Assembly (NCBI GenBank): GCA_963677215.1
Contig: OY781919.1
Coordinates: 1,674,001 to 1,738,000 of the forward strand
Direction of reading: 5' to 3'
DNA length: 64,000 nucleotides
DNA from: G963676795 sp963677215
Lineage (GTDB): Bacteria; Desulfobacterota; Desulfuromonadia; Desulfuromonadales; Geopsychrobacteraceae
Shown here: piece after piece, positions 50,494-59,906 of the stretch
How the letters are laid out: every line of letters begins with the position of its first letter
Numbering within the stretch: position 1 is the first letter of the stretch
The notes under the pieces: model-generated
What the model was told of the DNA's origin: nothing
What the model saw: the letters and a program-made list of their open reading frames with translations, nothing else
Databases searched by the model: none
Made by a program: the position numbers and the translations under genes

Positions 50494-52113
50494 ATGCAAA
50501 CAGTCATGAACGTCGATGTGGCAGCGACCGTCGGAGACAATCTGTTTTCCTCCAGAACGTCATCTGCAAACGCCCAGGATTTCCACCGGGCGATGAACGA
50601 AGCTCAGCAGGCCGGGAAGAAGGCCGAAGTCAATACTGGTGAAACTAGGAGTGACGCCAAGACCGAACAAAAGACAATCCAGCAAAAATCGCATAAGGAG
50701 GCTGACCGCCCGGAAACCGCCGAGCAGGCAGACACTACCGCACAGACGGAAGCCGTTGCCCAGGCCGACCAGGCCGAAGCACAACAGACTGAAGTTTGTG
50801 ACGAGCCTGGCGTTGTCAACAAGAAGTCTGACACGGTTCAGCACGAACTGATCGACCTGCTGCAGGCAATGGCCGGTATCGCTGATCAGTCCAGTGACAC
50901 GCAAGAGATCGATCTGGACGGCATGCTCAGTCAGTTGGTTGCGACCCTGGACGAGGCAGTTGACAACAGTGAGCTGCATGGCGAGCAGGTGGTTGCCGGT
51001 GTTGATCTGTCTCCCCTGGTCGATATGTTCAAAGATCTTGAGTCATCCGAAGATCCTCAGGCTGCACTCTCCGAGTTGGCTGTTCAACTCAAGGAGCAGC
51101 TAAGCGCTCTGTTTGAAACCAGCGAAAGCGGTGCCGCGGTGGTTTCTTCTGAGGTTGTAGCTGAGGCTCCTGTCGTTGCCCCTGTGGCGGAAACCCTTGC
51201 TCAGGCCCGCCAGTTGCTGCAGAAAGCTATTGACGCTGTTGCTTCTCAGAACGAAAACGAGGTGGCTGTCGGTGATGAGCGGCAGGAGATTTCCGAGGAT
51301 CTGTCGTTGTTCAAAACAGAAACGAAGGAAGAGATCGATCCCCGCTTTGCCGGGCTCCTGAATGTTCGTCAACAGTCGCGCTCAGGTTCTGAAGCTACAT
51401 CCGTCAGTACCAATGGGCAGAAAACTGTTGACCCGGTTGCTGCTGAAAATGCAGTGACAGGTGAGGTTTCAGCAGATGGGCTCAAGACTCTGGATTCGAC
51501 CCTGGCTCAGGTCCAGTCGCAACCGCAGGTTGAAGCGGGACAGCACCTGACAACAGCACCTCATGCGTCGCAGCTGCATGGCCAGGCTCAAGCGGCCGGT
51601 CTTACATCGTCCCAGTCCAACGGTGTACAGGCACCTGTGCAGACTCAGGCACAGCATGTCTTTACCCTGGCCAGCGGGACCCAGGTCAGTGAGAGTCAGA
51701 TCTTTGACCAGGTTGTAACCCACATCTCCGGCAGCGCCAACGGTGAGACCGGACGTATGGTGGTACGCCTCAACCCCGCCGAACTGGGCAGTCTCAAGCT
51801 GGATCTGCAGGTCGAAGGGGATAAAATTCGCGCCAATATCCATGCCCAGAGCCAGCAGGTTCAGGAAGTGATCGAGCGGAGCCTGCCGCAATTGCGTAAT
51901 GCCCTAGCCGAACAGGGACTGAAGATCGATCAGTTCCAGGTCAATGTCGATCAGCAGCAGGATCAGAACCGCTTTGCCGGACAACAGCAACAGCAGTCGC
52001 GCAACGCTTTTGCCGGGCAAACATGGCAAAACGAGGGGACTTCAGAAGAGCAGGCGATCCCCCTGGCCCACCTGGTTCAGAACGGTGGCGGAGGCATCAG
52101 TCTCCACGTATAA
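50494..52113 (+). CDS. fliK: Flagellar hook-length control protein FliK
   Basis: About 539 residues, rich in Gln, Thr and Ala, with a long low-complexity N-terminal part and the conserved C-terminal Flg_hook domain (GRMVVRLNPAELGSLKLDLQVEGDKIRANIHAQSQQVQEVIER, LGNALAEQGLKIDQFQVNV-like). FliK measures hook length and switches export specificity through FlhB. AGGAGG lies 9 nt before ATG 50494; a GTG at 50485 is too close to it. Confidence 0.85.
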   Translation: MQTVMNVDVAATVGDNLFSSRTSSANAQDFHRAMNEAQQAGKKAEVNTGETRSDAKTEQKTIQQKSHKEADRPETAEQADTTAQTEAVAQADQAEAQQTEVCDEPGVVNKKSDTVQHELIDLLQAMAGIADQSSDTQEIDLDGMLSQLVATLDEAVDNSELHGEQVVAGVDLSPLVDMFKDLESSEDPQAALSELAVQLKEQLSALFETSESGAAVVSSEVVAEAPVVAPVAETLAQARQLLQKAIDAVASQNENEVAVGDERQEISEDLSLFKTETKEEIDPRFAGLLNVRQQSRSGSEATSVSTNGQKTVDPVAAENAVTGEVSADGLKTLDSTLAQVQSQPQVEAGQHLTTAPHASQLHGQAQAAGLTSSQSNGVQAPVQTQAQHVFTLASGTQVSESQIFDQVVTHISGSANGETGRMVVRLNPAELGSLKLDLQVEGDKIRANIHAQSQQVQEVIERSLPQLRNALAEQGLKIDQFQVNVDQQQDQNRFAGQQQQQSRNAFAGQTWQNEGTSEEQAIPLAHLVQNGGGGISLHV

Positions 52114-52136
52114 AAATCTAAAGAAAGGAGGAATAG

Positions 52137-52805
52137 ATGGCGGCAATCAGTGGAATCGATACAGGCTATTCAATCACCAGCCTGACCTCGTCAAAAACTG
52201 AAGATGTGTCGATGGGGAAAGAGGATTTTCTGACCCTGCTAGTCGCTCAGCTGCAGAATCAGGATCCGATGAACCCTTCCGATCCGACTGAGTTCACGGC
52301 TCAGCTCGCCCAGTTCAGCCAGCTGGAGCAGTTGACCAACGTCAACAGCAGCCTGGAAGGTCTGTCAACCATGAGCAGCGAGATGCAGCGCATGTCGGCG
52401 CTTGGCCTGATTGGCCAGGATATCGTCGCTCAGGCCGATGAGTTTGACTTCGACGGTGAATCCGTTGAACTGGGCTATCGCCTCGACAGCCCGGCCGAAG
52501 ATGTCCAGCTTTACGTGCTGGGCTCAAGTGGTGCAACCCTGGCGACCTTGACAGCACAGGATACATCGGCGGGAGAACACTTTTTCAGCTGGGACGGCAC
52601 GACCGACACCGGCATGCCATTGGTGGCGGGGCATTACAGCCTGGTGGCCAGGGCCGTAGATGCCGATGAAGCTCTGCTGGACTGTCAGACCCTGGTTCAA
52701 GGGCAGGTCAGCGCCGTTGACTTGAGTGCCGAACCGGCATTGTTGGAAACAACGGCGGGTACCTTCTCGATCTCGAAGGTCGATAAGGCCGGGGCGGTTC
52801 TATGA
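52137..52805 (+). CDS. flgD: Flagellar hook assembly protein FlgD
   Basis: Hook-capping protein, 222 residues. N-terminus with DVSMGKEDFLTLLVAQLQNQDPMNPSDPTEFTAQLAQFSQLEQL, then the FlgD Ig-like/tudor region (HFFSWDGTTDTGMPLVAGHYSL). AAAGGAGG lies upstream of the ATG. Confidence 0.94.
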   Translation: MAAISGIDTGYSITSLTSSKTEDVSMGKEDFLTLLVAQLQNQDPMNPSDPTEFTAQLAQFSQLEQLTNVNSSLEGLSTMSSEMQRMSALGLIGQDIVAQADEFDFDGESVELGYRLDSPAEDVQLYVLGSSGATLATLTAQDTSAGEHFFSWDGTTDTGMPLVAGHYSLVARAVDADEALLDCQTLVQGQVSAVDLSAEPALLETTAGTFSISKVDKAGAVL

Positions 52806-53185
52806 GTGATGATCTGACCATCATCCCGCAACCGATAGGGGTTGCCAGACCGCAGCAGAGCAGAGGGGCGCAGAAGGCGCAAACGAGCGGCCAGAGATTT
52901 GATCAGCTGCTCAACAAGAAGATCGATCAGGGTAGTGTCAAATTTTCCCGACACGCCAGCGAACGGATGCAGAGTCGCGGTATTTCCTTTGATGCCGGAC
53001 AGATGCAGCGTCTCGAGAGCGCCGTCTCTCAGGCCAGCGCCAAGGGGTGCAGGGAATCGCTGGTGATGCTGGATGAAACAGCCCTGGTGGTCAGCGTAAA
53101 AAACGATACCGTGGTCACAGTGGTTGATCGCGAACAGATAAAAAACAACGTTTTTACCAATATTGACAGCGCAGTAATCGCTTAA
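52802..53185 (+). CDS. Flagellar operon protein (TIGR02530 type)
   Basis: A 127-residue protein of the small TIGR02530 group that sits between flgD and flgE in Firmicutes and Desulfuromonads. The core KFSRHASERMQSRGISFDAGQMQRLESAV and KNDTVVTVVDREQI is typical. The exact role is unknown; an export-linked function is assumed from its position. ATGA overlap with flgD. Confidence 0.8.
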   Translation: MSDDLTIIPQPIGVARPQQSRGAQKAQTSGQRFDQLLNKKIDQGSVKFSRHASERMQSRGISFDAGQMQRLESAVSQASAKGCRESLVMLDETALVVSVKNDTVVTVVDREQIKNNVFTNIDSAVIA

Positions 53186-53259
53186 TCCGAACCGGTCCTC
53201 TTGGAGGAGGTTCGCAAGCCGCCGACCGATTGACGCGGCTTCCCAATAGGAGAGACAAG

Positions 53260-54795
53260 ATGGGTGTATCCAGTTCTTTGTACAGTGGCGTCAGCGGATT
53301 GAACGCCAACGGCAACGCCATGAGTGTTATCGGCAACAACATTGCCAACGCCAATACCGTCGGTTTCAAATCGAGCCGGGCGATCTTCGGCGACCTGCTC
53401 TCAAGTCAGATCTCCGGTTCCGGGGGAACCTCGCAGGTTGGCCGTGGTGTCGGCCTGTCGATCGTTGATAATGTCTTCAGCCAGGGAACCTTTGAAAACA
53501 CCGAAACCAATACCGATCTGGCCGTCGAAGGCGCCGGTTTCTTTATCGTCAGTGATCCGACAACCGGTAATGCCGTACAGAATTATACGCGTGCAGGAGC
53601 TTTTCGGTTTGATGCCCAGGGGTACCTGGTTAACCCGGAAGGCTATAATGTCATGGGTTATCAGCTCGATGAAAACGGCAATACCTATGGTGACCTGACA
53701 GCAATCTGGGCCAATACCCAGTCCTTTACTCAGGCCGGGCCGACTGCCAATATCAACCTGAACACCAACCTCGATTCCGACTCGGTCGCAATTACTGTTC
53801 CTGATCTCGCCAACAGTGCCAGTGCCTTGAATGCCCTTTCTCCAGATCTCGCATTCAGTAATCTAGCTGCAAGTCCGGCTGATGCAGGATTGCAGGCAGC
53901 TGCCCAAACTGTTGCAAATACCCTTGAGACGACCCTGTTAGGTACGAGTCCGGTTGATACCAATACTCTGGCGGCGGTCAAAGATCTACAGAATGCAATT
54001 TCTGACGCCCTTGGCACAAGCGCAGATAACACTTTTAACGTCTATGATCCGACGGCGAGTTCGCATTATGCGACCTCGATTCAGATTTATGACAGCCTTG
54101 GGACCACTCACCTGATGACGACCTATTTTACCAAAGTCGACAATCAGTCGTGGGAGTGGCACAGTGTTGTCAATGGGAGTGAAATTACCGGGGGAACTGA
54201 AGGGGTTCTGTCTGTTGTTGGTCAAGGGGTTGTCAATTTTGACGAGTCGGGAAATCTTGATATGGATAACTCAGGAACTGGAATCCCGCTTACAACCGTT
54301 GGCGAATTTACCTCTGATTCCGGTAGCCTGGCCTGGACCAACGGGGCCGTTCAAACTCAGATTGTCGAGTTCGATATGGAAACCACCCAGTATGCCAGTC
54401 CGTCTGTTGTTGTTTCTCAGGAACAGGATGGTTATGGTACCGGTTCTCTGGTTAAACTGAGTGTCGATGAGCTGGGGAACGTTATCGGTAATTTTTCCAA
54501 CGGAACCCCACGCCAGCTGATGAGGATCGCCCTGGCCAAGTTTACCAATCCGAATGCACTGACCAAGGCAGGGAACAATATGTACAGTCAGAGTAACAAT
54601 TCCGGGGTCCCAGTTATCGGGACTGTCGGATCCGGTGTCGGCAATATCTTTACCAATGCGCTGGAGCTGTCCAACGTCGACCTAGCTCAGGAGTTCGTCA
54701 AGATGATTACGACTCAGCGTGGTTTTTCGGCCAACTCCAAGACCATCACTACGACAGACGAAATGCTGACCGAGGTCATCAATCTCAAACGCTAA
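53260..54795 (+). CDS. flgE: Flagellar hook protein FlgE
   Basis: Hook subunit, 511 residues. The N-terminus (SLYSGVSGLNANGNAMSVIGNNIANANTVGFKSSR) and C-terminus (NVDLAQEFVKMITTQRGFSANSKTITTTDEMLTEVINLKR) are the conserved D0 helices. A variable middle of about 350 residues forms the outer domains. AGGAGAG lies upstream of ATG 53260; the frame begins at 53230. Confidence 0.95.
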   Translation: MGVSSSLYSGVSGLNANGNAMSVIGNNIANANTVGFKSSRAIFGDLLSSQISGSGGTSQVGRGVGLSIVDNVFSQGTFENTETNTDLAVEGAGFFIVSDPTTGNAVQNYTRAGAFRFDAQGYLVNPEGYNVMGYQLDENGNTYGDLTAIWANTQSFTQAGPTANINLNTNLDSDSVAITVPDLANSASALNALSPDLAFSNLAASPADAGLQAAAQTVANTLETTLLGTSPVDTNTLAAVKDLQNAISDALGTSADNTFNVYDPTASSHYATSIQIYDSLGTTHLMTTYFTKVDNQSWEWHSVVNGSEITGGTEGVLSVVGQGVVNFDESGNLDMDNSGTGIPLTTVGEFTSDSGSLAWTNGAVQTQIVEFDMETTQYASPSVVVSQEQDGYGTGSLVKLSVDELGNVIGNFSNGTPRQLMRIALAKFTNPNALTKAGNNMYSQSNNSGVPVIGTVGSGVGNIFTNALELSNVDLAQEFVKMITTQRGFSANSKTITTTDEMLTEVINLKR

Positions 54796-54826
54796 TATCC
54801 TGGTCAAAATTCTGACTTAAGATGAA

Positions 54827-54867
54827 AGGGCTGTCCCGGAAAAATGGACAGCCCTCTTTTTTTGTTT
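54827..54867 (+). terminator. Terminator after flgE
   Basis: AGGGCTGTCC (54827-54836), a 9-nt loop, GGACAGCCCT (54846-54855) and a T-rich tail. It separates the hook operon from the stator/export operon. Confidence 0.88.
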
Positions 54868-54920
54868 TATAACAGTCTGTAATTCATATGGTTTTTATTT
54901 GTTGGAAAACTTTATGGGAG

Positions 54921-54937
54921 ATGGCATACAATCTGCT
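54921..54937 (+). promoter_or_regulatory. Sigma-54-like promoter before motA
   Basis: ATGGCATA-CAAT-CTGCT resembles TTGGCACG-N4-TTGCW, with GG and GC 10 bp apart. It lies about 97 bp upstream of the motA start, just after the flgE terminator. Confidence 0.55.
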
Positions 54938-55034
54938 AAATATCAGGGCGGCAGCTTTGTGCTAGATTTACAGTGTCATCTTTTTGAGTTTTGCAGAAGA
55001 GTTGGCCGGTAATTGAAACGGATCGGGGAGAATT

Positions 55035-55799
55035 ATGGATATAGCCACTATAATCGGCCTGCTGGCGGCCTTCGGTTTGATGGTCGCCGCCATACTGCAG
55101 GGCGGCTCACTGATGATCTTTATCGACGTCGCTTCGCTGATGATTGTCATCGGCGGGACGATTGGTACTGTTCTGGTCCATTTCCCACTGGGTGATGTCC
55201 TCGGGGCCTTCAATGTCGCCCGTAAAGCCTTTTTTCACAAAGCTCAGTCTCCCGTCGAAACCATCACCAAGCTGATCACCTATGCCGGCAAAGCGAGAAA
55301 AGAAGGGATTCTGTCGCTGCAGGCCGTAATGAACGAGATCGACGATGAGTTTTTTCTCAAAGGGTTGCAGATGGCCGTAGACGGTCAGGAGCCGGAAGCC
55401 TTGCGTGATCTGCTCGACAAGGAGATCGAATACGTCATGGAGCGTCATGACAAGGGGGCCGATATCTTTGCCACCATTGCTGCCTATTCTCCGGCGATGG
55501 GGATGATCGGTACCCTGATCGGTCTGGTTCAGATGCTGCAGAATATGAGTGATCCTTCTTCGATCGGCCCGGCGATGGCGGTTGCCCTGCTGACAACCTT
55601 TTACGGTGCCGTTATTGCCAACGTTGTCGCAACCCCGATCTCCGGTAAGCTCAAGCTGCGTTCGGCCAGTGAGGTGCTGAACAAGACCCTGATCACCGAG
55701 GGGATGAAGGCGATTCTGGAAGGGGAGAATCCACGTCTGATGGAACAGCGACTACACGCGTTCGTTGCACCGAAACAGCGTCAGAGCAACTTCAACTAG
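55035..55799 (+). CDS. motA: Flagellar stator protein MotA (PomA-like)
   Basis: Stator subunit, 254 residues, with four membrane helices and the conserved SPAMGMIGTLIGLVQMLQNM and TTFYGAVIANVVATPISGKL segments that line the ion path. The size and the short N-terminus resemble the PomA class. The stator uses H+ or Na+; the ion cannot be decided here. GGGGAGAA lies upstream of the ATG. Confidence 0.93.
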   Translation: MDIATIIGLLAAFGLMVAAILQGGSLMIFIDVASLMIVIGGTIGTVLVHFPLGDVLGAFNVARKAFFHKAQSPVETITKLITYAGKARKEGILSLQAVMNEIDDEFFLKGLQMAVDGQEPEALRDLLDKEIEYVMERHDKGADIFATIAAYSPAMGMIGTLIGLVQMLQNMSDPSSIGPAMAVALLTTFYGAVIANVVATPISGKLKLRSASEVLNKTLITEGMKAILEGENPRLMEQRLHAFVAPKQRQSNFN

Positions 55800-55811
55800 G
55801 GCGAAAAGACG

Positions 55812-56543
55812 ATGGCCAAAAAACAGAAAAAGCCGCCAGCCGGAGCGCCGATGTGGATGGTCACCTTCAGTGATATGGTGACCCTGCTGCTGACCTTTTT
55901 CGTTCTGCTGCTGTCGATGGCCAATATGGATCAGATCAAATTCAATGCGGCCAGTGATTCGCTGGCAGGCGCTTTTGGGGTGCTGGGCAGCGAGCGCAAG
56001 ACGAATGTCGCACCGCCCACGGTGGTCTCCTATTCGCCGATGGACGACGATTTTACCTCCAAGGTCTATCGGCGGATCAAGTCGAAGCTGCGGGAACTCA
56101 AACTCAACCGTGAGATCGAGGTGGTCAAGGATCGAGGCGCGGTCATTCTGCGCGTCGATGAGGCTGTCCTGTTTGCCAGTGGCAGCAGCGCCCTGCAGCC
56201 CGAAGCGGAACCCGTTCTGCGCAAGGTCGCCGAGTTGGTCAGGCCGCTGCCCCTCAATCTTAAGATCGAAGGGCATACCGATGATCAGGGGAATGAGCTG
56301 AACAACTGGAACCTGTCGGTCAACCGGGCTGTTGCCGTACTGCGCTTTATGGCGACCAATGAACTGGTGCCGCTGACCCGTATGGCGGCCACCGGTTACG
56401 GTTCTCAGAAACCCCTTTTCCCGAACAACAGCGACCGGGAGCGGGCGCTCAATCGTCGGGTCGAATTCGTACTCGAAAGCCAGGGGGATCCGAATCAGGA
56501 GCTGCCTTACCTGATCGATGCCAATGAACAGACTCCGTTTTGA
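55812..56543 (+). CDS. motB: Flagellar stator protein MotB
   Basis: A 243-residue stator subunit. The single helix MVTFSDMVTLLLTFFVLLLSM contains the ion-binding Asp (residue 21). A periplasmic OmpA-like peptidoglycan-binding domain follows (LKIEGHTDDQGNELNNWNLS, LNRRVEFVLE). It lies 12 bp after motA. Confidence 0.94.
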   Translation: MAKKQKKPPAGAPMWMVTFSDMVTLLLTFFVLLLSMANMDQIKFNAASDSLAGAFGVLGSERKTNVAPPTVVSYSPMDDDFTSKVYRRIKSKLRELKLNREIEVVKDRGAVILRVDEAVLFASGSSALQPEAEPVLRKVAELVRPLPLNLKIEGHTDDQGNELNNWNLSVNRAVAVLRFMATNELVPLTRMAATGYGSQKPLFPNNSDRERALNRRVEFVLESQGDPNQELPYLIDANEQTPF

Positions 56544-56623
56544 CGCTGGTCGAAACAGGATTTCAATTTGTAATCTGATATCTGAAATTCCCGCTCGGCA
56601 TGAGTGGGTGGAAGGAAAGACCT

Positions 56624-57124
56624 ATGGCAAAAGAACCTGCAAAAGACGCTGAAGAGGGTGGGAAAAAGGGCAAGAAAAAACTGCTCATCATCATTATCGT
56701 CATTCTGGTCGTGCTGATCGGTGGTGGAGTCGGGGCATTTCTGTTTCTCAGGGGGGGAGGCGGTGAGGAGAAGATTTCTCCTGAGGAAGAGCAGGCCCAG
56801 CTTGCAGCCCAGGCCCAGCAGGTCGGGCCGATGGTCAACATCGATTCCTTTATAGTCAATATCATCGACAATGACGAGAGTCGTTATCTTAAGGCGGCCA
56901 TCACTCTTGAGGTTGACAGCGATGCCGCATCCCTGGAACTGTCCCAGCGCATGCCGCAGATCAAGGATGCGATTCTGCTGCTGGTCGGCAACAAGACCTA
57001 TACCGAGCTCAACGATCTGCAGGGGAAAATTCAGCTGCGTGCCGAGCTGATCAACAAGATCAACAGCATCCTTAAGCAGGGTAAGGTGAAGAGAATCTAT
57101 TTTACCGATTTCGTGGTCCAGTAA
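56624..57124 (+). CDS. fliL: Flagellar basal-body-associated protein FliL
   Basis: A 166-residue single-pass protein: Lys-rich N-terminus, one helix (LLIIIIVILVVLIGGGVGAFLFL), a short linker and a periplasmic FliL domain (ESRYLKAAITLEVDSD, IKDAILLLVGNKTYTELN). It modulates stator function. I chose ATG 56624 with AAGG upstream. Confidence 0.9.
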   Translation: MAKEPAKDAEEGGKKGKKKLLIIIIVILVVLIGGGVGAFLFLRGGGGEEKISPEEEQAQLAAQAQQVGPMVNIDSFIVNIIDNDESRYLKAAITLEVDSDAASLELSQRMPQIKDAILLLVGNKTYTELNDLQGKIQLRAELINKINSILKQGKVKRIYFTDFVVQ

Positions 57125-57136
57125 AGGACAGCTTAA

Positions 57137-58132
57137 GTGGAAAAGATACTCAGCAAAGAAGAGATTGCCGACCTGTTGTCGGCAGTCCGGCACGGAGAGA
57201 TCGACGTCGATGCGGTCGGTTCTGACGAACCGGGTGCCAAGCCCAAGAAAGCGGCTCAGCACTGCAATCTGGTCAGGTCGGACGGGCCGGAAAGCTGGAA
57301 GCTGAAAAATTACGACCTGATCCTCGATAGCTTTGCCCGCAACTATTCGCTGTCGCTGTCGTCGCGCTTTCAGCGTTCGGTTCATGTCAAGCTTGAAGCA
57401 ATGGAGTCGATGGCTTTCGATATGCTGTTGCAGCGTCTGTCCGGACGTGGGGCGATCGGCATCATGCAGCTCGAGCCACTGACTGGCGGCGCACTGCTGG
57501 TATTTGACGAACAGCTCTCTTTTGCCCTGGTGGAAATGGTGCTGGGCGGGGACGCAGAAAACAAGACGGCCATCCCCGATCGCAGTATGAGTGCCATCGA
57601 GCTGAATGTCCTGCGCGATGTGATCAAGGGCGCCTGTCCGGAGATCAGCAAGGGATTTGACCAGATCTTTAGCGTCGACACCTCGCTCGTCGAGGTGGTC
57701 AGCAACCTGCGTCTGCTCAATTTTGTCGGTCCGGAATCAGGGGTTGTCGCCGCTCGTTTCAAAACCACGATCGACAGTCTGGATGGCTATATCTCTCTTG
57801 TTGTCCCGCACACTGCGTTGGAGCCGTTGCAGAAGAAACAGCAGTCGAAGGCGGTGCCGGCGAGCCTGAATAAAAACAGCAAATGGCAGAATTTTGTCTG
57901 TTCCGAGCTTGAACAGATGGAGGTTGAGGTCGAGGGGGTCTTGTCGACTCTGAATCTGCGGGTTCGCGATATTCTCAACTTTCAGGTGGGTGACGTCATT
58001 GAATTAAACTGCAAACCGGAGGCTCCGCTGAAGGTGCTGGTTCAGAATCGACCCAAGTTTCTGGGGGTGGCCGGCGTGCAGGATGGTAAAAAAGCGATAC
58101 GGATAATGGGGCGGATTCCCCATGGAGGTTAA
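57137..58132 (+). CDS. fliM: Flagellar motor switch protein FliM
   Basis: A 331-residue C-ring protein. N-terminal CheY-binding peptide (LSKEEIADLLSAV), middle CheC-like domain (RSVHVKLEAMESM; MQLEPLTGGALLVFDEQLSF) and C-terminal SpoA domain (LNLRVRDILNFQVGDVIELN). GTG start at 57137 with AAGGA upstream. Confidence 0.95.
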   Translation: MEKILSKEEIADLLSAVRHGEIDVDAVGSDEPGAKPKKAAQHCNLVRSDGPESWKLKNYDLILDSFARNYSLSLSSRFQRSVHVKLEAMESMAFDMLLQRLSGRGAIGIMQLEPLTGGALLVFDEQLSFALVEMVLGGDAENKTAIPDRSMSAIELNVLRDVIKGACPEISKGFDQIFSVDTSLVEVVSNLRLLNFVGPESGVVAARFKTTIDSLDGYISLVVPHTALEPLQKKQQSKAVPASLNKNSKWQNFVCSELEQMEVEVEGVLSTLNLRVRDILNFQVGDVIELNCKPEAPLKVLVQNRPKFLGVAGVQDGKKAIRIMGRIPHGG

Positions 58133-58134
58133 AC

Positions 58135-58446
58135 ATGAGTGAAGAAACTGTTGAAAGCGGACAAGCTGCGACAGATGCGGGAGATGGCCGCGGGATCGAT
58201 CTGCTGCTCGATATCCCGCTGGAGATTTCCGTTGAGGTCGGTCGTTCCCGCATCCTGGTTCGGGATCTGCTCCAGCTCCAAGAAGGGTCGCTGATCGAAC
58301 TCGACAAACTGGCCGGTGAACCGCTTGATCTCTACGTCAATTCCAGGTTGATCGCGCGTGGTGAAGCGGTCGTGGTCAATGACAAGTTCGGCCTGCGCCT
58401 GACCGATGTCGTCAGCCCGTCTGAACGGATCGAGAAGCTGGGTTAA
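58135..58446 (+). CDS. fliN: Flagellar motor switch protein FliN
   Basis: A 103-residue C-ring protein consisting mainly of the SpoA domain (LLDIPLEISVEVGRSRILVRDLLQL, LDLYVNSRLIARGEAVVVNDKFGLRLTDVV). It starts right after fliM. Confidence 0.94.
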   Translation: MSEETVESGQAATDAGDGRGIDLLLDIPLEISVEVGRSRILVRDLLQLQEGSLIELDKLAGEPLDLYVNSRLIARGEAVVVNDKFGLRLTDVVSPSERIEKLG

Positions 58447-58451
58447 TACAA

Positions 58452-58823
58452 ATGGTGCGCCTGCTCATTGCTCTGTTTTTTATAGCTCAGCCGGTCTGGG
58501 CCGGCGAGGCTGTCGCTGCTCCGAGCCTGCTCGGTTCAACCCTGAAGATGCTGGCTGTGATGGCGGTTCTGATCGGCATCCTGCTGCTCTTCTATGCGGC
58601 CAGTCGTAAGGGTTTTGGTGTCCTGCCACAACGTAAGGAAGGGTTGGTCAAGGTGCTTGAGACCAAGCCGCTGGGGGGGCGCAAGTTTCTCTGTGTGGTC
58701 AGGTTCAGAGGTGAAGAGCTGTTGCTGGGCCTGACTCATGACCGGATTGAATGTCTGAGCAAGGCAACGCCTGCTGAGGATTTTTCCAAGACCCTGGAAC
58801 AGGCAGAAAAGGGCGAGTCATGA
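58452..58823 (+). CDS. fliO: Flagellar biosynthesis protein FliO
   Basis: A 123-residue small membrane protein with an N-terminal signal/anchor, one main helix (KMLAVMAVLIGILLLFYA) and a short cytoplasmic domain (VLETKPLGGRKFLCVVRFRGEELLLGLTHDRIECL). FliO stabilises FliP. ATGA overlap with fliP. Confidence 0.88.
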   Translation: MVRLLIALFFIAQPVWAGEAVAAPSLLGSTLKMLAVMAVLIGILLLFYAASRKGFGVLPQRKEGLVKVLETKPLGGRKFLCVVRFRGEELLLGLTHDRIECLSKATPAEDFSKTLEQAEKGES

Positions 58824-59560
58824 GAAGCAAACTGTTTCTGCTGTTGATTCTGGTGCTGCTGCCGGGGACTCTTTTTGCCGCAGGTTTGCCGACCATCACC
58901 CTTGGTGTCGGCGAGGCCAATTCGCCGGGTGAGGTTTCGACGGCCATTCAGATCCTGCTGTTGCTGACCATTTTGTCGGTGGCTCCGGCGATCCTGTTGA
59001 TGACCACCGGCTTTACCCGGATCGTTATCGTTCTGTCCTTCGTGCGTCAGGCGATGGGGACGCAGGGGGCGCCATCCAACCAGATCGTCATCGGGCTTTC
59101 GCTGTTCCTGACCTTCTTCGTCATGGCCCCGGTGTTCAGCAAGATCAACGACCAGGCAATTCAGCCCTACCTGAATCAGGAGATCAACCAGGAAACGGCG
59201 ATAACCGAAGCGATCGAGCCGATGCGCGAGTTCATGTTCTCCCAGGTCTCCGAGCAGGATCTGCAGTTGCTGGTCGATATCTCCAGGTCGCCCCAGCCGG
59301 ACAACAAGGATGATGTCTCAACCCTGACCCTGATTCCTGCGTTCATGCTTTCGGAACTGAAACGTGCTTTCCAGATGGGGTTTCTGCTCTTTGTCCCTTT
59401 TTTGATGATCGATATGATTGTCGCTTCGATCCTGATGGCGATGGGGATGATGATGCTGCCGCCGATCATCGTCTCTCTGCCGTTTAAGATTCTGCTCTTT
59501 GTCCTGGTTGACGGCTGGTCACTGGTGATAGGTTCGTTGGTTCAGAGTTTCGGGACCTGA
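58820..59560 (+). CDS. fliP: Flagellar export gate protein FliP
   Basis: A 246-residue membrane component of the export gate, with a cleavable signal peptide. FliP signatures: IVLSFVRQAMGTQGAPSNQIVIGLSLFLTFFVM, PAFMLSELKRAFQMGFLLFVPFLMIDMIVASILMAMGMMM. Confidence 0.96.
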   Translation: MRSKLFLLLILVLLPGTLFAAGLPTITLGVGEANSPGEVSTAIQILLLLTILSVAPAILLMTTGFTRIVIVLSFVRQAMGTQGAPSNQIVIGLSLFLTFFVMAPVFSKINDQAIQPYLNQEINQETAITEAIEPMREFMFSQVSEQDLQLLVDISRSPQPDNKDDVSTLTLIPAFMLSELKRAFQMGFLLFVPFLMIDMIVASILMAMGMMMLPPIIVSLPFKILLFVLVDGWSLVIGSLVQSFGT

Positions 59561-59580
59561 CAGGTTAGGAGAAATCTATT

Positions 59581-59850
59581 ATGACTCCTGAATTTGTTGT
59601 CAATATCGGTCGTCAGGCAATTGAGACGACCCTGATGTGCGCTGCGCCGATGCTGATCGTGGCTCTGCTGATCGGCCTGATCATCAGCATCTTTCAGGCC
59701 GCGACCCAGATCAACGAGCAGACCATGACCTTTATTCCCAAGATCGTCGGGGTATTTGTCACCCTGCTGTTTTTTGCCCCCTGGATCATGCAGAAGACCA
59801 TGGCCTTCATCACCATGATTTTCAGTCAGCTACCCAACATCGGTCATTAG
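59581..59850 (+). CDS. fliQ: Flagellar export gate protein FliQ
   Basis: An 89-residue two-helix protein (MLIVALLIGLIISIFQAATQINEQTMTFIPKIVGV). It forms the export gate with FliP and FliR. AGGAG is upstream of the ATG. Confidence 0.96.
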   Translation: MTPEFVVNIGRQAIETTLMCAAPMLIVALLIGLIISIFQAATQINEQTMTFIPKIVGVFVTLLFFAPWIMQKTMAFITMIFSQLPNIGH

Positions 59851-59906
59851 TGTGACTATTTTTCGCCTTGCTGAATGCAGCATGTGGCAGATAGTGGGAC
59901 GCTGAT

